Shown: positions 1-6,495, counted from the stretch's first letter. The stretch: 7,301 nt of DNA from Burkholderiaceae bacterium (GCA_017853735.1 JAFMJA010000138.1:1-7301), one strand, 5' to 3'. The notes: a model not told the origin generated them from the sequence alone. Translations and numbers: made by a program.

Positions 1-56
1 CGGATTGGGCCTCGTGTTCTGGTCGGCTCATGGCTTGTATTGTGGACAATCTGGAG

Positions 57-1112
57 ATGACTTCGACCAAGGTCTGGGATATTTTCTGCCGCGTGATCGA
101 TAACCTGGGTGACCTGGGGGTTTGCTGGCGATTGTCCAGCCAGTTGGCCGCTCGCGGTGTACGGGTCAGGCTTTGGCTGGACGATGATCGTGCCCTGCAC
201 TGGATGGCGCCTGGGGGATTCCCCGGGGTCGAGGTGCGGCCTTGGTCCCAGACCCCATACTTTCAGGGCATGAGGCCTGGGCAAGTACTGATCGAGAGTT
301 TTGGTTGCGAAATTCCAGCCGACTATGTAACGGCCTTCGCCAAGGAAAGTTCGCAGCAAAAGAGGGCCTGGATCAACTTGGAATACCTCTCGGCCGAGTC
401 GTATGTGGAACGTTGCCACTGCCTGCCCTCCCCGGTGCTGAACGGTCCGGGCCGGGGCTTGATCAAGCACTTTTTCTACCCTGGATTCACCCCCCGGACC
501 GGTGGATTGTTGCGAGAGGCCGACCTGATGCTGCGACAAGCCAATTTCTCGCCAGCCAGCTGGCTGGCCCAGAATGGCATCCTGGTCCGGCCTGAAGAGC
601 GGCTGGTCAGCCTGTTTTGCTACGAGCCTCAGGCCTTGCCGGATCTGCTGGTTCACCTGGCGCAGCAACCCAGCCACTTGCTGGTGACCGCCGGAAGGGC
701 CGCTGCGGCAGTGCGCGCCTGCCAGATACCTGCGGGGTTGAGGATCACCTACCTGCCTTACCTCACCCAGGTCGATTTTGACCATCTCCTGTGGAGCTGT
801 GACATCAATTTTGTGCGCGGTGAGGACTCGCTGGTGAGGGCCATCTGGGCTGGCCACCCTTTTGTATGGCAACTCTACCCGCAGCAGGACCTTGCGCACC
901 ACGCCAAACTGGCAGCCTTTCTGGACTGGCTGGACGCGCCCGACTCGCTGCGGCAGATGCATCTTGGCTGGAACCAGGCAGGCCAGACCCATCTGCCTGA
1001 TCTGGACCTGCCACTATGGGGGGGCACCGTGCAGAGGGCCCGCCAGGGTCTGCTCCAGCAAAACGATCTGGTGAGCCAGCTGCTTGAATTTGTCGGACGC
1101 ATCACCAAATAG
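57..1112 (+). CDS. earP: EarP, EF-P arginine rhamnosyltransferase
   Basis: EarP is the cytoplasmic glycosyltransferase that moves rhamnose from dTDP-L-rhamnose onto Arg32 of elongation factor P, activating EF-P for rescue of ribosomes stalled at polyproline. Seen in the 351-residue product: the N-terminal family motif WDIFCRVIDNLGD (residues 7-19), whose two aspartates (15 and 19) match the catalytic/binding pair known in the family; FYPGFTPRTGGLLRE (about 140-154); and the C-terminal nucleotide-sugar motif RGEDSLVRAIWAGHPFVW (about 254-271) with its key glutamate near 256. The architecture is a GT-B fold with two Rossmann-like halves. An in-frame ATG at 30 would add nine residues; ATG 57 is preferred because GTGGA at 42-46 gives a plausible ribosome binding site and family members begin shortly before the WDIFCR motif. 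The start choice is moderate, the identity near certain. The target gene efp follows directly on the same strand. Confidence 0.95.
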   Translation: MTSTKVWDIFCRVIDNLGDLGVCWRLSSQLAARGVRVRLWLDDDRALHWMAPGGFPGVEVRPWSQTPYFQGMRPGQVLIESFGCEIPADYVTAFAKESSQQKRAWINLEYLSAESYVERCHCLPSPVLNGPGRGLIKHFFYPGFTPRTGGLLREADLMLRQANFSPASWLAQNGILVRPEERLVSLFCYEPQALPDLLVHLAQQPSHLLVTAGRAAAAVRACQIPAGLRITYLPYLTQVDFDHLLWSCDINFVRGEDSLVRAIWAGHPFVWQLYPQQDLAHHAKLAAFLDWLDAPDSLRQMHLGWNQAGQTHLPDLDLPLWGGTVQRARQGLLQQNDLVSQLLEFVGRITK

Positions 1113-1245
1113 GTTCAAGTCTTGAAAAAACGTTAAAATTCGAGGCTTTGCAAAATTTCCGGTACGCCGGGATCCTTTGCCCACCCCGCCACACGAGTTT
1201 CGAACACCCAGAAGCTTCGGGCGGCCAACCGATTGGACCTTGATT
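1113..1245 (+). promoter_or_regulatory. earP-efp intergenic leader with possible efp promoter
   Basis: This 133-base gap separates earP from efp. Its first 45 bases are much richer in A and T than the surroundings and contain TAAAAT at 1134-1139, a good match to a sigma70 -10 box, but no convincing -35 hexamer lies 16-18 bases upstream. A 13-base palindrome, TTCAAGTCTTGAA (1114-1126), overlaps the expected -35 area; its one-base centre rules out a hairpin, so it could only act as double-stranded DNA, for example as an operator, or be chance. The remainder up to the efp ATG would be a roughly 90-base untranslated leader. GGA at 1235-1237 is the only ribosome-binding-site-like element. A separate efp promoter is inferred, not demonstrated. 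Confidence 0.3.
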
Positions 1246-1800
1246 ATGAAAATTGCCCAGGAAATTCGCGCCGGCAACGTCATCATGCACGGCAAAGACC
1301 CGATGGTCGTGCTCAAGACTGAGTACAGCCGTGGAGGTCGCAATTCTGCGACCGTTCGCATGAAACTCAAAAGCCTGATTGCCAACTTCGGAACCGAGGT
1401 GGTTTTCAAGGCCGACGACAAGATGGACCAGATCATTCTGGACAAAAAAGAGTGCACCTACTCCTACTTTGCCGATCCGATGTATGTCTGCATGGACACC
1501 GAATACAACCAATACGAGGTCGAGGCAGAAAATATGGGCGATGCCCTGAACTACCTGGAAGACGGAATGGGCGTTGAAGTGGTGTTCTACGATGGCAAGG
1601 CTATTTCAGTCGAATTGCCCACCAGTGTGGTGCGCGAAATCACCTGGACAGAGCCTGCCGTCAAGGGCGACACCTCGGGCAAGGTGCTCAAGCCTGCCAA
1701 GATTGCGACTGGCTTCGAAGTGCCTGTGCCCCTGTTTGTGGACCAGGGCGACAAGATTGAGATCGATACCCGCACTGGCGAATACCGCAAGCGCGTCTGA
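1246..1800 (+). CDS. efp: Elongation factor P, arginine-32 type
   Basis: EF-P binds between the ribosomal P and E sites and promotes peptide bond formation at consecutive prolines. The 184-residue product has the usual family length and three beta-barrel domains: a KOW-like domain I (about 1-62), OB domain II (about 65-126) and OB domain III (about 129-184), ending in the conserved GDKIEIDTRTGEYRKRV. The loop tip in domain I reads SRGGRNSA with arginine exactly at residue 32, the EarP rhamnosylation site, instead of the lysine that EpmA/EpmB modify in enterobacteria. This fits the adjacent earP. The reading frame is open back to a TTG at 1177, but ATG 1246 gives the standard N-terminus MKIAQEIRAGN, with a weak GGA ribosome binding site eight bases upstream. 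A strong intrinsic terminator follows the stop codon. Confidence 0.98.
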   Translation: MKIAQEIRAGNVIMHGKDPMVVLKTEYSRGGRNSATVRMKLKSLIANFGTEVVFKADDKMDQIILDKKECTYSYFADPMYVCMDTEYNQYEVEAENMGDALNYLEDGMGVEVVFYDGKAISVELPTSVVREITWTEPAVKGDTSGKVLKPAKIATGFEVPVPLFVDQGDKIEIDTRTGEYRKRV

Positions 1801-1820
1801 GCGTCTTTGCCCAATCAATC

Positions 1821-1847
1821 AAAAGCCCCTGCCGGGGCTTTTTTTCT
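1821..1847 (+). terminator. Intrinsic terminator of efp
   Basis: A near-perfect hairpin begins 20 bases after the efp stop. The left arm AAAAGCCCC (1821-1829) pairs with GGGGCTTTT (1834-1842) around the four-base loop TGCC (1830-1833). The right arm runs straight into a tract of seven T residues (1839-1845). This is a textbook Rho-independent terminator and separates efp from the downstream three-gene operon. Confidence 0.93.
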
Positions 1848-1880
1848 CTCGAATGATTTCTGTCACGCCATCCGATGGAG

Positions 1881-1896
1881 CATGACCTAGCTCATG
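1881..1896. repeat. Short inverted repeat upstream of the NMP phosphorylase gene
   Basis: CATGA (1881-1885) and TCATG (1892-1896) form five-base inverted arms around the spacer CCTAGC, ending 15 bases before the start codon at 1912. The position would suit an operator or a small element around the ribosome binding site. The arms are short enough to be chance. No clear -35/-10 pair could be picked in 1848-1911, although a promoter for the downstream operon is expected here because a strong terminator lies just upstream. Confidence 0.2.
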
Positions 1897-1911
1897 GTGT
1901 AGGCTATCCCC

Positions 1912-3504
1912 ATGGATAAAGTCAGCCACCACGATCGCATTCCAGCAGAGCAAAAGCCCAATGGTCTGGCCCGGCTGAGCCTGAGCCGCGTCCTGATCGA
2001 CACCTACCACGAAAACGTGGCCTACATGCACCGCGACAACCCGGTGTACCGGGCTGAAGGATTCAAAGCACTGTCCAAAGTCGCTGTGCGCATTGATGGA
2101 CGGTCGATTCTGGCCACTCTGAATGTCGTAGAAGACAACTCCATCGTGACCTGCGCCAAATTGGGCCTATCCAAGTCAGCATTTACCCAACTGGGCGCAA
2201 TCGAAGGAGACACTGTCACTGTCTCTCAAGCAGAACCGCCAGAGTCCATCGGCGCATTGCACCGAAAGCTGGCGGGTGAAAGACTCGGGCTTGATGAATT
2301 TACCGCCATTGTGCAAGACATCGCCGAACACCGTTATTCAAAAATCGAGATGACTGCGTTTGTGGTAGCGACGCATCGCAATGAGCTCGACCGTGAGGAA
2401 GTCTATTTTCTGACCCAAGCCATGGTTACTGCAGGCAGTCGCCTGGACTGGCATGAGAATTTGGTGGTGGACAAGCATTGCATAGGAGGCATCCCAGGCA
2501 ACCGCACCTCCATGCTGGTAGTCCCTATCGTTGCAGCGCACGGGATGCTTTGTCCCAAAACATCCTCGCGCGCCATCACCTCACCTGCGGGCACTGCAGA
2601 CACCATGGAGGTGCTGGCCAATGTGGAGTTGCCAGTCGAGCGCCTGAACAGTATCGTGCGTGAACATCGTGCTTGCCTGGCCTGGGGCGGAACGGCCCAT
2701 CTTTCACCCGCTGATGATGTGCTGATCTCGGTGGAACGCCCTCTGTCGCTGGACTCTCCTGGTCAGATGGTGGCATCGATTCTTTCCAAAAAGGTAGCCG
2801 CTGGCTCCACGCATCTGGTATTGGACATTCCTATTGGCCCCAGCGCCAAGGTCCGGTCAATGCAGGAGGCGCAACGCTTGCGCCGCCTGTTTGAATATGT
2901 TGCCCATCGCATGAAGCTGTCACTGGACGTGGTCATCACCGATGGGCGCCAGCCGATTGGCTGGGGTATTGGACCGGTGCTCGAAGCTCGCGATGTGATG
3001 CGTGTGCTGGAAAACGACCCGCGCGCACCCATGGACCTGCGCCAGAAAGCCCTGCGCCTGGCCGGTCGCTTGATCGAGGCCGATCCGGATGTTCGAGGTG
3101 GTGACGGCTTTGCTATTGCCCGCGACATCCTGGATTCAGGCCGAGCACTGAGCAAGATGAACGACATCATCCAGGCGCAGGGCAGCAAGGGTTTCGACCA
3201 CAACCATCCACAACTCGGGGCTTTGAGTTTCGAGGTCCGGGCGCCTGCCTCGGGCGTAGTCAGTGGTTTTGACAATTTCCAGCTGGCCCGTATTGCCCGC
3301 TTTGCTGGAGCGCCCATGGTGAAAAACGCCGGGGTGGACCTGCAATTCAAACTGGGTGACAAAGTGGATGAGGGTGAAGTGCTTTACCGGGTCTATGCCA
3401 GTTTCTCTGCCGACTTGGAATTTGCCCGGCAGGCCAGTCTCAGGTCCAGCGGTGTCAGCCTGGGGCGTGCAGAAGACGTACCCCATGTATTTGTGGAATT
3501 CTGA
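1912..3504 (+). CDS. Thymidine phosphorylase family protein, probably an AMP/NMP phosphorylase
   Basis: The 530-residue product belongs to the long branch of the thymidine/pyrimidine phosphorylase family, often annotated 'putative thymidine phosphorylase'. Characterised archaeal members of this branch convert AMP or other NMPs plus phosphate into base and ribose 1,5-bisphosphate. Classical DeoA is about 440 residues; the extra N-terminal domain (about 20-105) matches the AMP phosphorylase layout. Motifs: DKHCIGGIPGN (187-197), PKTSSRAITSPAGTADTMEV (215-234; T228 matches a phosphate-binding Thr of DeoA), WGG (258-260), ASILSKKVAAG (288-298; S289 and K293 match base-contacting DeoA residues), and a C-terminal RALSKMNDIIQAQG (411-424) plus barrel-sandwich-like domain (about 440-510). 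The TSSRAIT/AGTAD wording is of the AMP-phosphorylase type. Cys190 stands where DeoA has a phosphate-contacting Ser. TAGG at 1900-1903 is a weak ribosome binding site. The stop overlaps the next start by one base (TGATG), suggesting an operon. The family is certain, the substrate inferred. Confidence 0.9.
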   Translation: MDKVSHHDRIPAEQKPNGLARLSLSRVLIDTYHENVAYMHRDNPVYRAEGFKALSKVAVRIDGRSILATLNVVEDNSIVTCAKLGLSKSAFTQLGAIEGDTVTVSQAEPPESIGALHRKLAGERLGLDEFTAIVQDIAEHRYSKIEMTAFVVATHRNELDREEVYFLTQAMVTAGSRLDWHENLVVDKHCIGGIPGNRTSMLVVPIVAAHGMLCPKTSSRAITSPAGTADTMEVLANVELPVERLNSIVREHRACLAWGGTAHLSPADDVLISVERPLSLDSPGQMVASILSKKVAAGSTHLVLDIPIGPSAKVRSMQEAQRLRRLFEYVAHRMKLSLDVVITDGRQPIGWGIGPVLEARDVMRVLENDPRAPMDLRQKALRLAGRLIEADPDVRGGDGFAIARDILDSGRALSKMNDIIQAQGSKGFDHNHPQLGALSFEVRAPASGVVSGFDNFQLARIARFAGAPMVKNAGVDLQFKLGDKVDEGEVLYRVYASFSADLEFARQASLRSSGVSLGRAEDVPHVFVEF

Positions 3505-4406
3505 TGACCAGTTCCGCGCTGCTGCTTTACTTTGAGGACGAAGCCGAGAGTGCCCGTCGGATCGCTGCAGCCGCCGGGATTGCTTGTCTGGCAATCAGCA
3601 ACCATCAGTTTCCCGATGGTGAATTCAAGCTCCGCCTGCCCGATCATTTGCCCCAGCGGGTTGTCATTTTGCGTGGCCTGGACCGCCCGAATGAAAAGCT
3701 GATTGAATTGTTGCTCGCCGCCCGTGGCGCGCGCAGCCTGGGCGCACAGCACCTCACCCTGGTAGCACCCTACCTGGCCTATATGCGTCAGGATATGGCC
3801 TTCGCCCCGGGAGAAGTGATCAGTCAACACATTGTGGGCCAATACCTGGCCAGCCTATTCGATGCCCTGATCACAGTGGATCCACACCTGCACCGGGTGG
3901 CCACGCTCGAGCAGGCAGTGCCCGTGTCGCAGGCAATCACCCTCAGCGGTGCGCCACTTCTTGCAGACCTGATCGCCCGCCTGCGTCCCGGGGCATTGCT
4001 GGTTGGGCCGGATGAAGAGTCAGCCCAATGGATTGCGCAGGCAGCCGCCCGCCATGGGTTTGACCAAGCTGTATGCCGCAAGGTGCGTCGCGGCGACAAG
4101 CAGGTTGACATAGAGCTCCCCAGACAGGATTTCTCTGGTCGTGCCATCGTATTGATGGACGATGTGGCCAGCAGCGGGCACACCTTGGCGATGGCAAGCC
4201 GTCTTTTGCTGGCAGCTGGCGCCGCTTCGGTGGATGTGGCGGTCACCCATGCCCTGTTTGCACATGATGCCCTGGACGTGATCCAACGCTCCGGCATTCA
4301 GCAGGTCTGGAGCACCGACTGCATCCAGCATTCCAGCAATGCGATCAGCATGGCCCCAACCATCGCCCATGCCCTGTGCTCACTGGATCCAGGCTCGCTG
4401 CCATGA
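3504..4406 (+). CDS. Divergent ribose-phosphate pyrophosphokinase (PRPP synthetase) homologue
   Basis: PRPP synthetase makes PRPP and AMP from ribose 5-phosphate and ATP. The 300-residue product keeps the family landmarks: FPDGE (36-40), PYLAYMRQD (89-97; canonical PYxxYARQD), DPHLHR (126-131; canonical DLHxxQ), GPDEES (168-173), CRKVRRGD (191-198; K193 and R195 fit the catalytic flexible-loop Lys/Arg) and the PRPP-binding loop VLMDDVASSGHT (216-227). It is shorter than the usual bacterial enzyme (about 315 residues), and the segment RQDMAFAPGEVISQHIVG (95-112) resembles archaeal PRPP synthetases (RQD...F.PGEPIS) more than the bacterial RQDRK type. It is therefore probably a second, specialised copy; the housekeeping prs is expected elsewhere. 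GTGGAA at 3493-3498 gives a ribosome binding site. The gene overlaps the upstream phosphorylase by one base and the downstream LOG gene by four. The domain call is firm; the activity is likely but inferred. Confidence 0.9.
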   Translation: MTSSALLLYFEDEAESARRIAAAAGIACLAISNHQFPDGEFKLRLPDHLPQRVVILRGLDRPNEKLIELLLAARGARSLGAQHLTLVAPYLAYMRQDMAFAPGEVISQHIVGQYLASLFDALITVDPHLHRVATLEQAVPVSQAITLSGAPLLADLIARLRPGALLVGPDEESAQWIAQAAARHGFDQAVCRKVRRGDKQVDIELPRQDFSGRAIVLMDDVASSGHTLAMASRLLLAAGAASVDVAVTHALFAHDALDVIQRSGIQQVWSTDCIQHSSNAISMAPTIAHALCSLDPGSLP

Positions 4407-5272
4407 AAACAAGGGCCGACCTGAACCAGCAGACTCTGGCGGACGCCTGGGCCGACCTGCAGGCCCATGCCGATGCCGGATTGCCGCTGGAGCCCGACGC
4501 CTACCGCCTGGCATTTGCAGACCCGGAATTCCTGCTGCGCAGGGAGGTGCGAGGCATACGTTTTCAACTGGAGCTGCTCAAGCCCGAACTCGAGCAGAAA
4601 AGTCAGGGCATTGAAAATACCATCGTTGTCTTCGGCAGTGCCCGCTTTCCCTCCCCTGAAGACGCTCAGCGACATCTCAAAGAGGCCCAGGCGGGTGGCG
4701 ATGGCCCGGCTCTGGCTCGGGCACAGCGTGACCTGCGCAACGCTGCCCACTATGAGCAAGCGCGTTTATTTGGCAAGTTGGTGGCCGAACACAGCCGCAA
4801 GCTTGAGGCGTCCGAGCGCCTCTACATTTGCACTGGCGGCGGCCCAGGCATCATGGAAGCGGCCAATCGTGGTGCCAGCGAAGCCGGCGCCCCCAGTGTG
4901 GGGCTCAACATAGCCCTACCTTTCGAGCAGCAAGCCAACCCCTACATCACCCCCAGCCTGAGCTTCAAGTTCCATTACTTTGCGCTGCGCAAAATGCATT
5001 TCATGATGCGTGCCAAGGCCCTGGTGGCTTTTCCGGGTGGGTTTGGCACTTTGGACGAATTGTTCGAAATCCTGACGCTGGTGCAAACCGGCAAGTCGGA
5101 GCCAGTGCCAGTGGTGTTGTTTGGCACTGAGTATTGGAAAAAGTTGATCAATTTCGATCTGCTGGTGGAAGACGGTGCAATTGCGCCCGATGATCTCAAA
5201 CTATTCCACTATGTGGATACTCCTGAAGCTGCTTGGCAAGTGATTCAGTTTTTCTACCAGCTGAAAAATTGA
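4403..5272 (+). CDS. LOG-family (TIGR00730-like) Rossmann protein, probable NMP phosphoribohydrolase
   Basis: LOG proteins hydrolyse nucleoside 5'-monophosphates (AMP, or cytokinin riboside monophosphates in plants and some bacteria) to free base and ribose 5-phosphate. They were formerly misannotated as lysine decarboxylases. The 289-residue product shows the Rossmann start VFGSAR (76-81), TGGGPGIMEAANRG (144-157), the LRKMHFM segment with the catalytic-type Arg196, and the signature PGGFGTLDE (211-219) ending in Glu219. Compared with plain ~190-residue LOGs it has an N-terminal helical extension of about 70 residues and an Ala/Arg-rich insertion (about 82-120) after the first strand, so it is of the longer type. 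ATG 4403 is chosen because it overlaps the upstream stop as ATGA, typical of translational coupling; a GTG at 4376 would overlap the previous gene by 31 bases. It is the last gene of the operon, with its stop 11 bases from that of the convergent transporter gene. Confidence 0.9.
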   Translation: MKTRADLNQQTLADAWADLQAHADAGLPLEPDAYRLAFADPEFLLRREVRGIRFQLELLKPELEQKSQGIENTIVVFGSARFPSPEDAQRHLKEAQAGGDGPALARAQRDLRNAAHYEQARLFGKLVAEHSRKLEASERLYICTGGGPGIMEAANRGASEAGAPSVGLNIALPFEQQANPYITPSLSFKFHYFALRKMHFMMRAKALVAFPGGFGTLDELFEILTLVQTGKSEPVPVVLFGTEYWKKLINFDLLVEDGAIAPDDLKLFHYVDTPEAAWQVIQFFYQLKN

Positions 5273-5309
5273 CCTGGCTTGTGTCACCCCTCGGTACGCA
5301 AGTCCCAGG
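5273..5309 (-). terminator. Candidate leftward terminator at the convergent junction
   Basis: Read on the minus strand, CCTGG pairs with CCAGG (5305-5309 with 5273-5277) and CTTG pairs with CAAG (5299-5302 with 5278-5281 region), separated by a two-base bulge at 5303-5304 and capped by a loop of about 15 bases. The hairpin is followed on the minus strand by TCAATTTTTC. This suits an imperfect Rho-independent terminator for the rmuC-transporter transcript, overlapping the last codons of the transporter. In the plus direction no T tract follows, so it would not serve the LOG operon in the standard way. The bulge and large loop keep confidence low. Confidence 0.35.
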
Positions 5310-6495
5310 CCAGACGGGCGCCCAAAGCAGCGCTCGCCCCAACCAGCCAAAAAACCACCGACACACCCACTGCAGCCCCCAACAGGCCAAACAGCATCGG
5401 CATGACCACACTCGATCCATTGATCGACATCAGCCTTAGACCGAGTGCTTCACCATGACGGTCCCGGGGCGTGATCTGGTGCAGCGCACTCATGATCATG
5501 GGTTGAATAGAGCCTAAAGCCAGCCCCAGCAGCACTGAGCAAATGCCCATGCCCATCGCGGTAGGCATGAAGGGATAGGCCAGCAAAACCAGGGCTGTCA
5601 GCAGCATGGCGACAGACAGCACCACCCGCTCTCGAAGCTGTGCGGCCACCAAGGGCATCAACAGCCTGATGACCGCAGCAGCAATGGCAAAAATTCCTAG
5701 CAAGCTGCCAATCGCAGAAGCACTGAGTCCGCGTTCGTGGCCGAGAACGGGCACCACAAAGGTGTGCACATCCCAACAGGCAGCCAGCAATAAATTGACA
5801 ATCAACAGCTGCCTCATCAACGGGACGCGCAACAAATCGATGATCCGTCTTCCCCCAGTCCCCTCCTGGGCCTCCTCTTTCGGATGCTCGTGGGTATTTC
5901 GCACCAGATACCAACTCAACAAGGGGAAAACAGCCAACAGCAAGAAGGCGGCACGAAAGCCTGGACGCTCTATGCCCTGCCCGCCCAGCCAGGCGCCGAC
6001 GCTGTCGATCAGTAATCCGGCCACAAAGGGACCCAAGAAATTGGCAAACGCCGGGCCCAGAGACAACCAACCGAAAAAACGCTTGAGCTCGGTGGCATCC
6101 CGCGCGGATCGACCTACATGGCGCTGCAACACAATCGAGGCGGTGCCAGTGGCCGCGCCAGACAGTAGCGCGCTCAGGCACAGGACTGGAAACACAGGAA
6201 ATAGAAATGCCAGCAAAGCCCCAGCCGTTGCCCCGGCGACACTGAAGGCAATTGGCCGGCGAATACCGTGGCGGTCGGCATAACGGCCTGCCGGTAAGGC
6301 CAGAAAAACCTGAGTCAGCGAAAACAGCGCCAACAGCATGCCAACCGCCATCGCACTGTGGCTTTCGCGCAAGATCAGCAAAGGGGAGGCCAATCGCATG
6401 CCAGCCATACTGGCGTGGATGAATACATGCCCCCCAATCAGACGAAACAGTGCTCGCTCAGACCCGCTGGCTTCAGGTGCTGGGCTGGCAGTCAA
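5284..6495 (-). CDS. Major facilitator superfamily transporter, TTG start
   Basis: The 403-residue product is an inner-membrane MFS secondary transporter, probably proton-coupled. About twelve hydrophobic segments can be placed near residues 17-43, 50-69, 82-99, 101-123, 145-167, 180-198, then after a polar central loop (199-225) 226-248, 258-280, 290-308, 312-337, 352-374 and 376-396. The MFS motif A appears between segments 2 and 3 as GRYADRHGIRRP (70-81). The substrate cannot be told from the sequence; drug/metabolite efflux members look similar. A TGA lies three codons upstream of the TTG at 6495, and the first in-frame ATG (codon 30) falls inside transmembrane segment 1, so TTG is the best start. 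It overlaps the rmuC stop as TTGA, and a GAGAG-like ribosome binding site (complement of 6505-6509) lies nine bases upstream. It is likely cotranscribed with, and translationally coupled to, rmuC. Confidence 0.9.
   Translation of the reverse strand: MTASPAPEASGSERALFRLIGGHVFIHASMAGMRLASPLLILRESHSAMAVGMLLALFSLTQVFLALPAGRYADRHGIRRPIAFSVAGATAGALLAFLFPVFPVLCLSALLSGAATGTASIVLQRHVGRSARDATELKRFFGWLSLGPAFANFLGPFVAGLLIDSVGAWLGGQGIERPGFRAAFLLLAVFPLLSWYLVRNTHEHPKEEAQEGTGGRRIIDLLRVPLMRQLLIVNLLLAACWDVHTFVVPVLGHERGLSASAIGSLLGIFAIAAAVIRLLMPLVAAQLRERVVLSVAMLLTALVLLAYPFMPTAMGMGICSVLLGLALGSIQPMIMSALHQITPRDRHGEALGLRLMSINGSSVVMPMLFGLLGAAVGVSVVFWLVGASAALGARLAWDLRTEG

Noticed and set aside
30..56. Upstream ATG for earP and a nine-residue N-terminal extension
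   Set aside because: It has no ribosome-binding-site-like sequence, and the added residues are not expected before the conserved N-terminal motif; it cannot be fully excluded.
1155..1175. CCGG-TACG-CCGG hairpin in the efp leader
   Set aside because: Only four base pairs with no T tract and no match to a known riboswitch or attenuator; too short to call.
1014..1512. Minus-strand frames of 147 and 136 codons spanning the earP end and efp start
   Set aside because: They cross two confident genes and their intergenic region in antisense and show no family features.
2763..3362. 199-codon open frame on the minus strand within the phosphorylase gene
   Set aside because: It lies wholly antisense to a gene with strong family motifs; the product is low-complexity, Arg/Ser/Pro-rich and shows no recognisable domain. 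Such frames are common in GC-rich coding DNA.
3824..4297. 157-codon minus-strand frame opposite the PRPP synthetase gene
   Set aside because: Composition is Arg/Ser/Ala-rich and it is fully antisense to a gene with intact catalytic motifs.
4376..4402. GTG start for the LOG gene
   Set aside because: It would give a 31-base overlap with the upstream gene, whereas ATG 4403 gives the standard ATGA overlap.
5606..6283. 225-codon open frame on the plus strand across the transporter gene
   Set aside because: It is the antisense shadow of a clear 12-segment MFS protein; the product is rich in Ser/Thr/Lys/Arg/Pro with no motifs.
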